Position numbers and translations under genes: made by a program. This document shows positions 1-8,600 of a stretch of 64,000 nucleotides of DNA, one piece after another (the stretch's first letter is position 1; every line of letters begins with the position of its first letter). Under the pieces are notes generated by a model. The model was not told the DNA's origin, did no database searches, and saw only the letters and a program-made list of their open reading frames with translations. This DNA is from Vibrio splendidus (GTDB taxonomy: Bacteria; Pseudomonadota; Gammaproteobacteria; Enterobacterales; Vibrionaceae): positions 389,466-453,465 of the forward strand of contig NZ_MCUN01000054.1 of the NCBI RefSeq assembly GCF_002873455.1, read 5' to 3'.

Positions 1-33
1 GCTCACAGAATCTAGTTGGATTAAGTTATCCAT
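1..33 (-). CDS. znuC: ZnuC, zinc ABC transporter ATPase (N-terminal fragment, cut by window edge)
   Basis: Only the first 11 codons are visible, read leftward from an ATG whose complement is at 31-33; they give MDNLIQLDSVS. The Leu-Ile-x-Leu-x-x-Val pattern fits the first beta strand of an ABC ATPase. The gene is divergent from znuA across a Zur box, which is the usual znuA/znuCB layout in gamma-proteobacteria. A GAG triplet about 10 bases before the ATG could be a weak ribosome binding site. The identity rests mainly on context, because no Walker motif lies inside the window. Confidence 0.55.
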   Translation of the reverse strand, partial: MDNLIQLDSVS

Positions 34-58
34 GAATAGAACTCATTTGCAATTCGCT

Positions 59-78
59 AATGTTATAATGTAACATTT
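59..78. promoter_or_regulatory. Zur box between znuC and znuA
   Basis: The 20 bases AATGTTATAATGTAACATTT form a near-perfect palindrome matching the gamma-proteobacterial Zur operator (AATGTTATA-TATAACATT type). It lies midway between the divergent znuC and znuA starts, so zinc-loaded Zur would repress both. Confidence 0.85.
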
Positions 79-116
79 ACCTCAAGCCTAAGCTACTTTT
101 CTATTATCGAGGGATT

Positions 117-1001
117 ATGTCACGTTCATCTTTTATACTTGCTACTTTGCTTTTAGCGCCAAGTGTCGCAAGTGCCAATACTATTCTAACAAGCTTTAAA
201 CCGATTCAAATGATTGTGACAGAATTAACGCAAGGCGTTAGTGAGCCAGATGTTTTGATGAACAGTAATGCTTCGCCGCATGACTATGCCCTCAAACCAT
301 CGGATGTCAAAAAAGTTCATAGTGCTGATATGGTTATTTGGTTCGGTCCTGACCTAGAAGCATTTTTGACTAAGGTGATTGGTTCAAAGGAAAACGTTAT
401 CAAGATCAGTGAGATTCCTGGAATCAACTTGAGAGAGTTTGGACATGAAGACCACGATGCTCATGAAGGACACCATCATGGTAGCCATGACCCACACTTT
501 TGGTTGGGTATCGACCAAGTTGAAGTAGCGGCAAAATACATTTCAGCTAAGCTGATTGAATCTGATCCTGATAACGCAATGGCGTATCAAGAGAACCTAG
601 ATTCATTCTTGATTGCTTTGAAAGAAAAGCAGAAATCAATTAATGAACAACTTGCGCCAGTGAAAGACAAAGGCTATTACGTATTCCATGATGCGTATGG
701 CTACTTCGAACAAGAGTTTGAGTTAAATAACTTAGGTCACTTTACGGTGAGCCCAGAGCGTAAACCGGGTGCAAAAAGCCTGATAGCTATCAAGAAAACT
801 TTGGTCAGTGAAAATGTTCAATGTGTATTTGCAGAGCCTCAATTTACACCGGCTGTGATTGAATCAGTGACTCGCGGAAGCAACGTGAAACAAGGGCAAC
901 TTGATCCTATCGGTTCACAGGTTGAAGTGAAGAGTGGAAGTTATTTCGATTTTCTTCAGCAACTTACGGATAGCTACACAAGCTGTTTGAGTGCTAAGTA
1001 A
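117..1001 (+). CDS. znuA: ZnuA, periplasmic zinc-binding protein of the ZnuABC importer
   Basis: This 294-aa cluster 9 (TroA-type) solute-binding protein delivers Zn2+ to the ZnuB permease. Residues 1-20 are a signal peptide ending in SVASA. His55 lies in the NASPHDYAL segment, and a His/Asp-rich metal-capture loop around residues 110-127 (HEDHDAHEGHHHGSHDPHFW) is typical of ZnuA and separates it from manganese binders. HDAYGYFEQEF and the late Cys pair fit the family. The start follows GAGGG by 5 bases. A Zur box lies 39 bases upstream, divergent from znuC, so expression should rise in zinc shortage. Confidence 0.95.
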   Translation: MSRSSFILATLLLAPSVASANTILTSFKPIQMIVTELTQGVSEPDVLMNSNASPHDYALKPSDVKKVHSADMVIWFGPDLEAFLTKVIGSKENVIKISEIPGINLREFGHEDHDAHEGHHHGSHDPHFWLGIDQVEVAAKYISAKLIESDPDNAMAYQENLDSFLIALKEKQKSINEQLAPVKDKGYYVFHDAYGYFEQEFELNNLGHFTVSPERKPGAKSLIAIKKTLVSENVQCVFAEPQFTPAVIESVTRGSNVKQGQLDPIGSQVEVKSGSYFDFLQQLTDSYTSCLSAK

Positions 1002-1051
1002 TTAATAACCAGTATTCCTAACGACACTTTGCTCTCGTTAATTTATGAATT

Positions 1052-1074
1052 ATGCCGCTTTTTGCGGCATTTTC
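1052..1074 (+). terminator. Intrinsic terminator after znuA
   Basis: A seven-base stem ATGCCGC/GCGGCAT with a T5 loop is followed by TTTT, 50 bases after the znuA stop. Confidence 0.8.
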
Positions 1075-1248
1075 GTGACCGCTAAGATAAAACCTTTCAA
1101 CAAATAGCAAACCTCCTTTCTCCTTTGTTAATTTCAGCTAAAATAGAAAGATAATAATAAGCACAAAAAAACTCAGCTTTTGGTTAAGCAGCGATAAGAC
1201 GTTGTAGATACCAAAATTTTATGTGTTGTTGCTGTTCAGGATGAAAAG

Positions 1249-4200
1249 TTGTATCGAATTATCTTCAAAATGTTCATGTTAATGAGCATTTCATTTAGCG
1301 CTCTCGCGGTAAATACATCACCCTCCGTTTTTTATCCTTTGCCCGTTCAAGCGCAAGGAAACTTTCTTGCGGCTAAAAACTTGTACTTAGGTGCCGGCGG
1401 TGGGCTCTGGGTTCATGATGTCCATGGAAAAGTACTCTTTTATGATGGCCGGACCCTATTTCCGCGAAAGGGTAGCCTTCTGCAATTTTCTTCAGAAAAA
1501 GTTGCGTTTCTTAACGATGAGTTTTGGACATTTTTTGATAATGAGGTTTACCGACATAGCCCAGGTATTGGCAATGAGCTTGCGTTTAGCTTAAGCCCTG
1601 GCGCTGAGATCGCGAATATCGGCTCATCAGGTGATTATATTTGGGTCACCGATGGTAGTAATTTTTATACATACAATACTCATTCTTTAGAGTTTGCAAC
1701 TTACTCACTACTCAAACTGTATCGATACAACAATAGCAGCGATATTACGATTAACGATGCGGAGTGGGTATTGTCGAAATGGGTACTCGCGACCAGTTCT
1801 GGTGCTTACCTTTCCGAGGAGAAAGAGTTTACCCACATCGCAGCATCAGATAAGCACCATATTGAGACGGTTTATTTTTCTAATGCTAGACGAGAGTTAG
1901 TGATTGGTACTTTAAATGGGGCGGTAATTGTTGATCTCGCGAATCCAGATAAAGAAAACAAAATAAAAGGGTCGCACGTTCTCTCGCTTGCTGAAACTTC
2001 AGATCAATATTGGATTGGCACAGAGCATGGGCTCATCAGTTATAACTTCATTACGGGTCAAATTACACGATTCGAACAAGCCGCTAATCAAGATTTCTCG
2101 TTACCGGGAGAGAAAATATATTCGTTAATCAACGACCATGCTGGGGGGATGTGGGTCGCGACAAATAACGGTATCCGATATTTCTCACTGTTCAGTAAGA
2201 CATTCTCAAGAACGCCATTGACGGGAATGGGTATGCACTCGAGTAGTGTGGTGATAAACAAAGTACAGCCTGTTAGTGAACAATTATCTTGGGTTGCTTC
2301 CTCAATGGGTCTCTATTTGGTCGACACTCAAAGCAAAGAGAATCCAATTCGTGTTTACTCTAACTCGGTACTGGACTTTGAGATCTTTGGCTCTTCCATT
2401 TGGTTGGCTACTAAAGAAGGTATTATTAGCTTTAATACCAGTACATTAGAGCCTGAAGCTCTCGGTTTACCAAGGCCGATTAAGGGGGTTCACGTTGAGA
2501 ACTTTGCGCTTCAAGCTGATAACGTGCTTTGGATAACATCGGGGCAAAACCTTTATTCGTTATCTATCGAAACCATGAAGCTGACAGGGTACGGTACAGA
2601 TTGGTTAGTTGATAAGTTTTTGCCAGCAAAAATCACCGCTCTCAATATAGGATTACAAGGTCGTATTTATATAGGCACCGACCACGGTTTCTACTCTTTT
2701 AGCGATAAACGAATTAGCTTTAGTCGCTCAAGCGAACGATTTGGCAAAGTGGTCGATATTGAAAATGCGAAGGATGGGGCTCAATGGTTTGCGAGCAGTT
2801 ATGGCGTGTATCGAATCTCTTATGACAGCTCTGTTATTCAAGAGATCACACTTGTTGAAGATAATATTAGCCCAAATTGCTTAATAAGCGATGACAATGG
2901 TGTGTGGTTAGGTTCTTCGAAGGGTATCAGCTATTACGGACTGGATGGACAGCTGCATAAACACATCGGTTCACCATTTGGCTTGATCACCAATGAACTG
3001 GCGGCAGGTGCATGTGCTCTGTTTTACAGTGAAGAGAGCCAATCTACGAGGCTTATTTTTGGTTCAAAGTATGGTGTAGTCAGTGCGTTATCTGATGAGT
3101 TATTGGTATCAACAACACCTCATAGTCGCGCATTGTTGAGTAAGATCAGTGTCGATCAGCAAACGGTATCACTTGGTGGTAAGACAGCTGATTTAGATGA
3201 AATCCCTTATGGTTCATCTATGAGTTTTAAGTTGGGTATCCTACCTGCGACTTTTGCCCCTGCGATGGAGTACCGCCTGAACGACGATGAATCTTGGAGT
3301 GAATTTGAAGGCGGTTTGTTAACGCTCGACCACCTTCTTCCTGGAGACTACACACTGGAAGTTAAACCCATTAAGGACTCGCATTATCGCTTTGTGTCAA
3401 CGAATCAAAGCTTCTCAATCGCGGAGCCTTGGTATCTTACCAGTTGGGCTGCAGCAAGCTCTCTGATGTTGTTGATTGGTGTTGTGACTATCTTGGTCTT
3501 TTGGCGTTCTCGTTATGTCACTTTTGCCAACAGACACCTAAAAGCGCAAGTTGCATTAAAAACGGATCAACTGAGGCATCAAAGTCGCATTCTGTTGACG
3601 ACCAATCAACAGCTTAAAAAGCAGCTACTCGTTAAGAATGCGCTTGTGTCTCACACAGCAAATGAACTCTCTTCTGAAGTGAATCATATTGCTGTGATGC
3701 TCCCGAATTGGAATGATGAGCAAGGCAAGTCGCCAATCTTAACGTTGAAAAAGGGCTTGGCTCAGTTGAGCAATACACCTCAAGGAGAGGGGAAGGTCTG
3801 TTACGATATAATTTTGATCTTGGAAGCGGTACTCAAAGCTTGGCAAGATGATTTAGCCAAAGCTGGTATCGAACTGGATATTAGAGTTGATACTAAACAA
3901 CGACACGTATCATTACTGTATTTTAATCTCGATATTATTTTGAACAATTTGGTCGCGAGCATCATAAAGAGAAACTTTAAGTCACAAAACATGGTAGTTC
4001 TGGTTGAAGAAGTGAAGGAACACCTTGTAGTTACGATTCGAGATCATGGGATGCCTTTCCCTAAACTGGCATCAAGCATGAGTGACAACACCGGAAAATC
4101 GACTGATCTAAACATCGAAAAATTACCTCTATTGATGAATCAGAATGGTGGTGAGCTGAACGCCTTTGTTTCTGACTATCAAAATAAGGTTCAGCTTTCG

Positions 4201-4632
4201 TGGCCGATTGAATACCAAGTACTGGATAATCTGGAAGCCAGCACAATTGAGCAGATTGAAACCATTAAGCTTGCCGCCTCAACGCCAGAGCAGCAAAGAT
4301 TGAGTGCTGAACAAGAGTGGAAAAACAGAGTGTCGCAGCTTGTGAGTGAAAACTACGCTGACGCAGAGTTTAGCACTGCAACTGCTGCTAAGTACTTGTT
4401 CATGTCTGAGAGAAGCTTACAGAGACGCTTTAAATCGGCTTATGACAAGACCTTTAAAGAGCATTTGAATGAAGTTCGCTTAGAGCATGCGTGCGAGCGG
4501 TTACTTGCGGGAGAGAAGATCTCAGACGTCGCGTTTGATTCTGGTTTCAATGACCCTTCCTATTTCAGTCAAAGGTTTAAGCACCATTTTGGTATGTCAC
4601 CATCTAAGTTTGCTGAAAACAGCGAAGAGTAG
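1249..4632 (+). CDS. tfoS: TfoS, membrane-bound chitin-responsive AraC-type regulator
   Basis: This 1127-aa protein has a signal or anchor segment at residues 1-20 (ending SALA). A long periplasmic region follows with two-component-regulator beta-propeller repeats (WVTDGS, WIGTEHGL, WVATNNGI, WLATKEGI, WLGSSKGI types) and then a Y_Y_Y-like domain near 640-720. A transmembrane helix lies near 730-750, followed by a coiled linker, a degenerate histidine-kinase-like region and a C-terminal AraC HTH pair (about 1030-1125, ending FGMSPSKFAENSEE). This is the architecture and locus of V. cholerae TfoS (VC2080), which senses chitin oligosaccharides and activates tfoR. Start choice: TTG at 1249 is preceded by CAGGA at good distance, and ATG at 1270 would shorten the signal peptide. 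It is flanked by znuA and convergent tfoR, as in V. cholerae. Confidence 0.9.
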   Translation: MYRIIFKMFMLMSISFSALAVNTSPSVFYPLPVQAQGNFLAAKNLYLGAGGGLWVHDVHGKVLFYDGRTLFPRKGSLLQFSSEKVAFLNDEFWTFFDNEVYRHSPGIGNELAFSLSPGAEIANIGSSGDYIWVTDGSNFYTYNTHSLEFATYSLLKLYRYNNSSDITINDAEWVLSKWVLATSSGAYLSEEKEFTHIAASDKHHIETVYFSNARRELVIGTLNGAVIVDLANPDKENKIKGSHVLSLAETSDQYWIGTEHGLISYNFITGQITRFEQAANQDFSLPGEKIYSLINDHAGGMWVATNNGIRYFSLFSKTFSRTPLTGMGMHSSSVVINKVQPVSEQLSWVASSMGLYLVDTQSKENPIRVYSNSVLDFEIFGSSIWLATKEGIISFNTSTLEPEALGLPRPIKGVHVENFALQADNVLWITSGQNLYSLSIETMKLTGYGTDWLVDKFLPAKITALNIGLQGRIYIGTDHGFYSFSDKRISFSRSSERFGKVVDIENAKDGAQWFASSYGVYRISYDSSVIQEITLVEDNISPNCLISDDNGVWLGSSKGISYYGLDGQLHKHIGSPFGLITNELAAGACALFYSEESQSTRLIFGSKYGVVSALSDELLVSTTPHSRALLSKISVDQQTVSLGGKTADLDEIPYGSSMSFKLGILPATFAPAMEYRLNDDESWSEFEGGLLTLDHLLPGDYTLEVKPIKDSHYRFVSTNQSFSIAEPWYLTSWAAASSLMLLIGVVTILVFWRSRYVTFANRHLKAQVALKTDQLRHQSRILLTTNQQLKKQLLVKNALVSHTANELSSEVNHIAVMLPNWNDEQGKSPILTLKKGLAQLSNTPQGEGKVCYDIILILEAVLKAWQDDLAKAGIELDIRVDTKQRHVSLLYFNLDIILNNLVASIIKRNFKSQNMVVLVEEVKEHLVVTIRDHGMPFPKLASSMSDNTGKSTDLNIEKLPLLMNQNGGELNAFVSDYQNKVQLSWPIEYQVLDNLEASTIEQIETIKLAASTPEQQRLSAEQEWKNRVSQLVSENYADAEFSTATAAKYLFMSERSLQRRFKSAYDKTFKEHLNEVRLEHACERLLAGEKISDVAFDSGFNDPSYFSQRFKHHFGMSPSKFAENSEE

Positions 4633-4676
4633 CTAGCTGCGGATTTACTCTACTTCCACATAAATAAAGATAGTTT

Positions 4677-4706
4677 AGCCTCGACATTCGTGTCGGGGCT
4701 TTTTTA
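4677..4706 (+). terminator. Intrinsic terminator of tfoS
   Basis: A ten-pair stem AGCCTCGACA/TGTCGGGGCT with a stable TTCG loop is followed by T6, 45 bases after the tfoS stop. Confidence 0.9.
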
Positions 4707-4713
4707 TGCTTCT

Positions 4714-4741
4714 ACGAGATACGAGATACGAGATGCGAGAT
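4714..4741. repeat. Heptamer tandem repeat (ACGAGAT)n
   Basis: Three exact ACGAGAT units and one GCGAGAT unit lie in tandem between the tfoS and tfoR terminators. A related TCGAGAT array is at 8601-8621. No coding role is visible. Confidence 0.8.
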
Positions 4742-4791
4742 TGATATGGCTGCTTTGAGAGTTTGACAATATTTGGGGATAAACAAAAGGA

Positions 4792-4890
4792 AGAAAAAAA
4801 TATCGTGGTATAGCCGGGGGGACTATACCACGGGTGCCAAGGACACCTTCGCTTGCTGCCGGAGTGATATGGCAAGCCACACCACCTCTG
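4792..4890 (-). ncRNA. tfoR: TfoR, chitin-induced small RNA activating tfoX translation
   Basis: Read leftward, the segment holds a first hairpin (GTGGTGTGGC-TT-GCCATATCAC, about 4867-4888) that needs G-U pairs possible only in the minus-strand RNA. A smaller hairpin around GGTGTCC/GGCACC follows, and then a ten-base perfect stem CGTGGTATAG/CTATACCACG (4804-4832) ending in T7. The deduced length, about 100 nt, agrees with the 102-nt TfoR of V. cholerae, which lies in this same spot beside tfoS (VC2080). TfoR pairs with the tfoX leader and frees its ribosome binding site, switching on natural competence on chitin. The 5' end is inferred from a TTTTAT -10 element, so it may be off by a few bases. 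Confidence 0.85.
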
Positions 4891-4895
4891 GAATA

Positions 4896-4920
4896 AAATT
4901 AAAGAGAAGTAGTTTCTCTT
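4896..4920 (-). promoter_or_regulatory. tfoR promoter with palindrome, candidate TfoS operator
   Basis: A perfect inverted repeat AAGAGAA-N5-TTCTCTT (4902-4920) lies immediately upstream of a -10-like TTTTAT on the minus strand and occupies the -15 to -30 zone of the inferred tfoR promoter. No -35 hexamer is evident, as expected for an activator-dependent promoter. Assigning it to TfoS is inference. Confidence 0.45.
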
Positions 4921-4941
4921 CGATGGAGTAACTATACGTTT

Positions 4942-5227
4942 GCCCACTTATTTTACTTATAAAATTAACGACAGATAGCCATTAGAAAACCGACATTATT
5001 TCAACTTATTGATATATAGAGATTTATTTCCATATCTCTTGATTGGTACTAGTGAGGTAGTTCTCGTTGCTTGTTGAAAGTAACGTTTTTGACGTAAACG
5101 TTTTTAACGAAATTTACGAGTATATATTTTCGAAAACATTGATTTCACACAATGGAATTGTGGGAATGTATGTGTATCATGGCGGTAATAACAATCTTTC
5201 TCATTATCAGTCACGAATCGGGTACTT
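4942..5227. other. Gene-free spacer, feo leader
   Basis: No convincing gene is seen. The stretch is A+T-rich and contains two AACGTTTTT direct repeats near 5082-5105. A weak FNR-like TTGAT-N4-CACAA at 5139-5152 and a Fur-like box at 5190-5208 lie upstream of feoA. A short open frame from 5152 overlaps feoA out of frame and is not believed. Confidence 0.6.
5190..5208 (+). promoter_or_regulatory. Fur box-like site upstream of feoA
   Basis: AACAATCTTTCTCATTATC matches 13 of 19 positions of the Fur consensus GATAATGATAATCATTATC and ends 19 bases before the feoA ATG. Ferrous-iron uptake operons are normally Fur-repressed. Confidence 0.55.
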
Positions 5228-5449
5228 ATGAAACTCTCACAACTAGAGCAAGGAAAGGCGGCTTCTATTGTTGCACTAACAGGCTTAACACCAGACGTAA
5301 GAAAAAAACTTATGGTTATGGGTATGTTGCCAAAAACCGAGGTAACGCTTATCCGCCGTGCACCTATGGGTGACCCCCTTCAAGTTGAGGTGAGAGGTGT
5401 TTCTATCGCCATTCGTGAAAGCATTGCAGAACAAATCGAGGTTATCTAA
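5228..5449 (+). CDS. feoA: FeoA, small SH3-like partner of the FeoB ferrous iron transporter
   Basis: This 73-aa cytosolic protein has the FeoA SH3-like fold pattern: an N-terminal LSQLEQGKAA strand, the VRKKLMVMGMLP helix-turn, TEVTLIRRAPMGDPLQVEVRG, and a closing RESIAEQIEVI. FeoA associates with FeoB and is needed for Fe2+ uptake. It is the first gene of feoABC, and its TAA directly abuts the feoB ATG, indicating translational coupling. A Fur-like box lies just upstream. Confidence 0.95.
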   Translation: MKLSQLEQGKAASIVALTGLTPDVRKKLMVMGMLPKTEVTLIRRAPMGDPLQVEVRGVSIAIRESIAEQIEVI

Positions 5450-7723
5450 ATGGATTATCAAGTTCTTACTGTTGGTAACCCAAATAGTGGTAAAACAACA
5501 TTATTTAACGCATTAACTGGTGCCAAGCAGCACGTTGGTAACTGGGTTGGTGTAACCGTAGAAAAGAAGACGGGTTTGTATTCGCACGCTGGTGATCAGT
5601 TTCAGCTAACGGATTTACCGGGTATCTACGCACTAGACAGTGGTAATGATGCGAACAGCATTGATGAATCTATCGCGTCTCGTGCTGTGCTAACTCACCC
5701 TGCAGATGTCATCATCAATGTTGTCGATGCGAGCTGTCTAGAACGAAGCTTATACATGACATTACAATTACGAGAGTTGGGTCGCCCAATGATCGTTGTA
5801 TTGAACAAGATGGATGTATTAAAGCGTGAGCGTCAGGTGATTAACCTTAAAGCGCTAGAGAAAGAGCTTGGCTGTCCAGTTTTAAGCTTGTCTGCAAACG
5901 ACAAAGACCAAGTTGCACGCTTTAAAGAGCGTCTGCATAAACTCCTTGTTCAAGGTGTGAGTCTTGACCCTATCTCTATTGATTACGATGCCGCGTTAGA
6001 AACTCTTATCCCTTCTGTTGAGTCACAATTTGATGATGCTGATGTGTCGCATAGAGCACTAGCGATTCGTGCTTTAGAAAATGATTATTTGGTATTGAAT
6101 GGACTGGCTCCACAAACTCGCACTCAAATTGACAGTGTGCGTCTTGGTGCTGATTTCGATATTGACCTTGCTGTTGCTGACGCCAAATACACTTTCTTAC
6201 ATGACCTTTGTAAACGTGTTCGTCGCAGCGAAGGTAAACTCAGCCGTAACTTTACTGAGAAAGCAGACCAATTCATTTTGAATAAATGGGTCGGCATTCC
6301 TTTCTTCTTCGTCATCATGTACCTAATGTTCATGTTCTCTATCAATATCGGTAGTGCGTTTATCGACTTCTTTGATATTGGTGTTGGAGCTATATTAGTT
6401 GATGGTGGACACCACTTATTAGATGACCATTTGCCTGTTTGGCTAGTAACCATTCTTGCCGATGGTATCGGCGGTGGTATTCAAACGGTAGCGACCTTTA
6501 TTCCGGTTATTGCCGCGCTTTACCTATTCTTAGCGGTACTAGAAAGCTCAGGTTACATGGCTCGTGCTGCATTTGTACTTGATAAAGTGATGCAGAAGAT
6601 TGGTTTACCGGGCAAAGCGTTTGTTCCGTTGGTACTTGGTTTTGGCTGTAACGTTCCCTCAATTATGGCAACACGTACTCTTGACCAAGAGCGTGAGCGT
6701 AAACTGGCTGCATCAATGGCGCCGTTTATGTCATGTGGTGCTCGTCTACCAGTATATGCACTGTTCGCAGCTGCGTTCTTCCCAGGTGCTGGGCAAAATG
6801 TAGTCTTCGCTCTGTACATCATGGGTATTGTCGCTTCTGTATTTACGGGTTTATTCCTTAAAAATACTATCTATCCTGGTAGCAGTGATAGCTTGGTTAT
6901 GGAAATGCCGGATTACGAGTTGCCGACCGTGCAAAACGTGATGCTGAAAACTTGGCAGAAGCTGAAACGTTTCGTGCTTGGCGCAGGTAAAACCATCGTA
7001 ATGGTTGTGGCAATTCTGAGTTTCTTGAACTCTTTAGGTATGGACGGCAGTTTTGGTAACGAAGACAGCGAAAGCTCAGTGCTATCTAAAGCGGCTCAAG
7101 TTGTAACTCCAGTGTTCCAACCGATTGGCATTACTGAAGAAAACTGGCCTGCAACGGTTGGTATTATTACGGGTATCTTCGCTAAAGAAGCAGTTGTTGG
7201 TACATTAAACAGCTTGTACACAACGCCATCAGACGAAGAAGCGGCTGAATTTGATTTAGCAGCAAGTTTGCAAGAAGCCGTCATGACCATCCCTGAAAAT
7301 CTAGCGGGTTTGAGCTATTCAGATCCATTAGGTATTGAAGTGGGCGATTTGTCTGACTCAAGCTCTGTGGCTGCAGAACAAGAGGTTGATACTTCGATCT
7401 TTGGTAACTTGAAAGACAAGTTTGTATCAGGCCACGCTGCGTTTGCTTACTTGATTCTTATCCTGCTTTACACACCTTGTGTTGCTGCGATGGGCGCTTA
7501 TGTACGTGAGTTTGGTCAGACGTTTGCCCGCTTCATTGCGGTATGGACAATGGCTCTTGGCTACTTCGGTGCAACCTTCTATTACCAAGCAGCAAACTTC
7601 GCGGTACACCCAGTGAGTAGTGCTGTGTGGATGGTGGCAATTGCCGGTGGTTTTGTGGTGACGTATCGCATCTTCAAGAAAATCGGCAGCAAGCAAAAAG
7701 CGCTAGAGGTGCAAGTCGTATGA
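5450..7723 (+). CDS. feoB: FeoB, ferrous iron permease with N-terminal GTPase
   Basis: This 757-aa inner-membrane Fe2+ transporter has a cytoplasmic G domain with G1 GNPNSGKTT at residues 8-16, G3 DLPGIY near 56 and G4 NKMD near 121. A GDI region follows, then Gate-type membrane domains starting near 280 with conserved GFGCNVPSIMATR and SCGARLPVY. The length is normal for the family (about 750-775). It starts with no gap after feoA and overlaps feoC by four bases (ATGA), so the three genes form one operon. Confidence 0.97.
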   Translation: MDYQVLTVGNPNSGKTTLFNALTGAKQHVGNWVGVTVEKKTGLYSHAGDQFQLTDLPGIYALDSGNDANSIDESIASRAVLTHPADVIINVVDASCLERSLYMTLQLRELGRPMIVVLNKMDVLKRERQVINLKALEKELGCPVLSLSANDKDQVARFKERLHKLLVQGVSLDPISIDYDAALETLIPSVESQFDDADVSHRALAIRALENDYLVLNGLAPQTRTQIDSVRLGADFDIDLAVADAKYTFLHDLCKRVRRSEGKLSRNFTEKADQFILNKWVGIPFFFVIMYLMFMFSINIGSAFIDFFDIGVGAILVDGGHHLLDDHLPVWLVTILADGIGGGIQTVATFIPVIAALYLFLAVLESSGYMARAAFVLDKVMQKIGLPGKAFVPLVLGFGCNVPSIMATRTLDQERERKLAASMAPFMSCGARLPVYALFAAAFFPGAGQNVVFALYIMGIVASVFTGLFLKNTIYPGSSDSLVMEMPDYELPTVQNVMLKTWQKLKRFVLGAGKTIVMVVAILSFLNSLGMDGSFGNEDSESSVLSKAAQVVTPVFQPIGITEENWPATVGIITGIFAKEAVVGTLNSLYTTPSDEEAAEFDLAASLQEAVMTIPENLAGLSYSDPLGIEVGDLSDSSSVAAEQEVDTSIFGNLKDKFVSGHAAFAYLILILLYTPCVAAMGAYVREFGQTFARFIAVWTMALGYFGATFYYQAANFAVHPVSSAVWMVAIAGGFVVTYRIFKKIGSKQKALEVQVV

Positions 7724-7950
7724 TTTTAACTGAACTTCATCAATATATTGATAACGAAGGTGTTGCTGCTCGTAGTGAACTCGCCTCTAAGTTTGGAATG
7801 AGTGAAGACGGTGTCGATGCGATGCTGGGAGTGTGGGTCAAGAAAGGTAAGATATCTCGCTTGGTCGACACCAACAAGCAGGGTCATACAACACGTATTC
7901 GTTACACCATCAGTAAACAAGATGGCCTGTCACTCAATGTGATGATGTAG
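7720..7950 (+). CDS. feoC: FeoC, small winged-helix subunit of the Feo system
   Basis: This 76-aa protein has a winged-helix start (MILTELHQYIDNEGVAARSE) and the helix SELASKFGMSEDGVDAMLGVWVKKGKI. The ATG overlaps the feoB TGA, which fixes the start. It has no cysteines, whereas enterobacterial FeoC carries four that bind an Fe-S cluster. Vibrio FeoC lacks them and is reported to be part of a FeoABC complex, so a structural role is more likely than redox regulation. A terminator follows. Confidence 0.9.
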   Translation: MILTELHQYIDNEGVAARSELASKFGMSEDGVDAMLGVWVKKGKISRLVDTNKQGHTTRIRYTISKQDGLSLNVMM

Positions 7951-7994
7951 TTCAGAGCTTCATACTCTCGTTGAAAACGGCGAGATAGACAATA

Positions 7995-8034
7995 AAAAAG
8001 CCGTTCACCTATTTTAGGTGAGCGGCTTTTTGTT
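7995..8034. terminator. Bidirectional intrinsic terminator between feoC and the HIT gene
   Basis: A 16-pair stem (7995-8010 with 8016-8031, one G-U) with the loop ATTTT is flanked by A5 and T5, so it can serve feoC and the convergent HIT gene. Confidence 0.85.
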
Positions 8035-8086
8035 ATGTGTCTTTTCCGGACAGCCTTGCTTGAAAACTCAATGAGATGAACTCGAA

Positions 8087-8515
8087 TTACGCTTTCTTGA
8101 AGATAGAGCTCAGCGATAATACGTTTTGAATACGAGTATGAATTGCTGCTTGTTCTTCTTCAGTTCGTTGTTCGCCTTTGGTGTTGCCCCATACTGGGCC
8201 TGGCCACGCGATGTCGTCTTTGAACCTTGCAATATGGTGAATGTGCAGCTGTGGCACCATGTTACCCAATGCGCCTAGGTTTAACTTGTCTGGTTGAAAC
8301 GTAGCTTCTAATGCTTGGCTTACCGCTTGAGACTCAAGCAAGAACTGCTGTTGTTCTTTCATTGGTAGATGGTGCAGTTCTTTTAGGTTGGCACGTTTTG
8401 GTACCAAGATAACCCAAGGCACTGCGCTGTCTTTGCTTAGCAGCGCCAAGCTTAGTGGAAATTCGCCGATAAGCGTGGTGTCTTTTGCTAACTGTGGGTG
8501 AAGTTCAAAGCTCAT
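8087..8515 (-). CDS. HIT-domain nucleotide-binding hydrolase
   Basis: This 142-aa cytosolic protein carries the histidine triad at LHIHHIARF near residue 95, the active-site signature of the HIT superfamily. The conserved LNLGALGNMVPQLH approach fits the proteobacterial HIT group annotated as diadenosine tetraphosphate hydrolases. The substrate cannot be read from sequence. The start at MSFELHPQL is chosen because GGA sits about 9 bases upstream; an in-frame extension upstream has no family-like sequence. It lies convergent to feoC and downstream of argS. Confidence 0.85.
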   Translation of the reverse strand: MSFELHPQLAKDTTLIGEFPLSLALLSKDSAVPWVILVPKRANLKELHHLPMKEQQQFLLESQAVSQALEATFQPDKLNLGALGNMVPQLHIHHIARFKDDIAWPGPVWGNTKGEQRTEEEQAAIHTRIQNVLSLSSIFKKA

Positions 8516-8564
8516 TATTATTATCCATTTCGATTTCTTGAATTCAGTATACGTTAGATAAAAC

Positions 8565-8594
8565 AAAAGGTTGATGCTCTCACATCAACCTTTC
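8565..8594 (-). terminator. Terminator downstream of argS
   Basis: The stem AAGGTTGATG/CATCAACCTT around a six-base loop is followed on the minus strand by TTTTGTTTTAT. It lies between argS and the HIT gene. Confidence 0.7.
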
Positions 8595-8600
8595 TAATTA

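Noticed and set aside
4675..4947. 90-codon leftward frame between tfoS and feoA
   Set aside because: It coincides with tfoR and its terminator; the RNA structure explains the sequence better than a protein does.
5139..5152. FNR-like TTGAT-N4-CACAA upstream of feoA
   Set aside because: Only one half-site is good. It is mentioned in the spacer entry but not called as a site.
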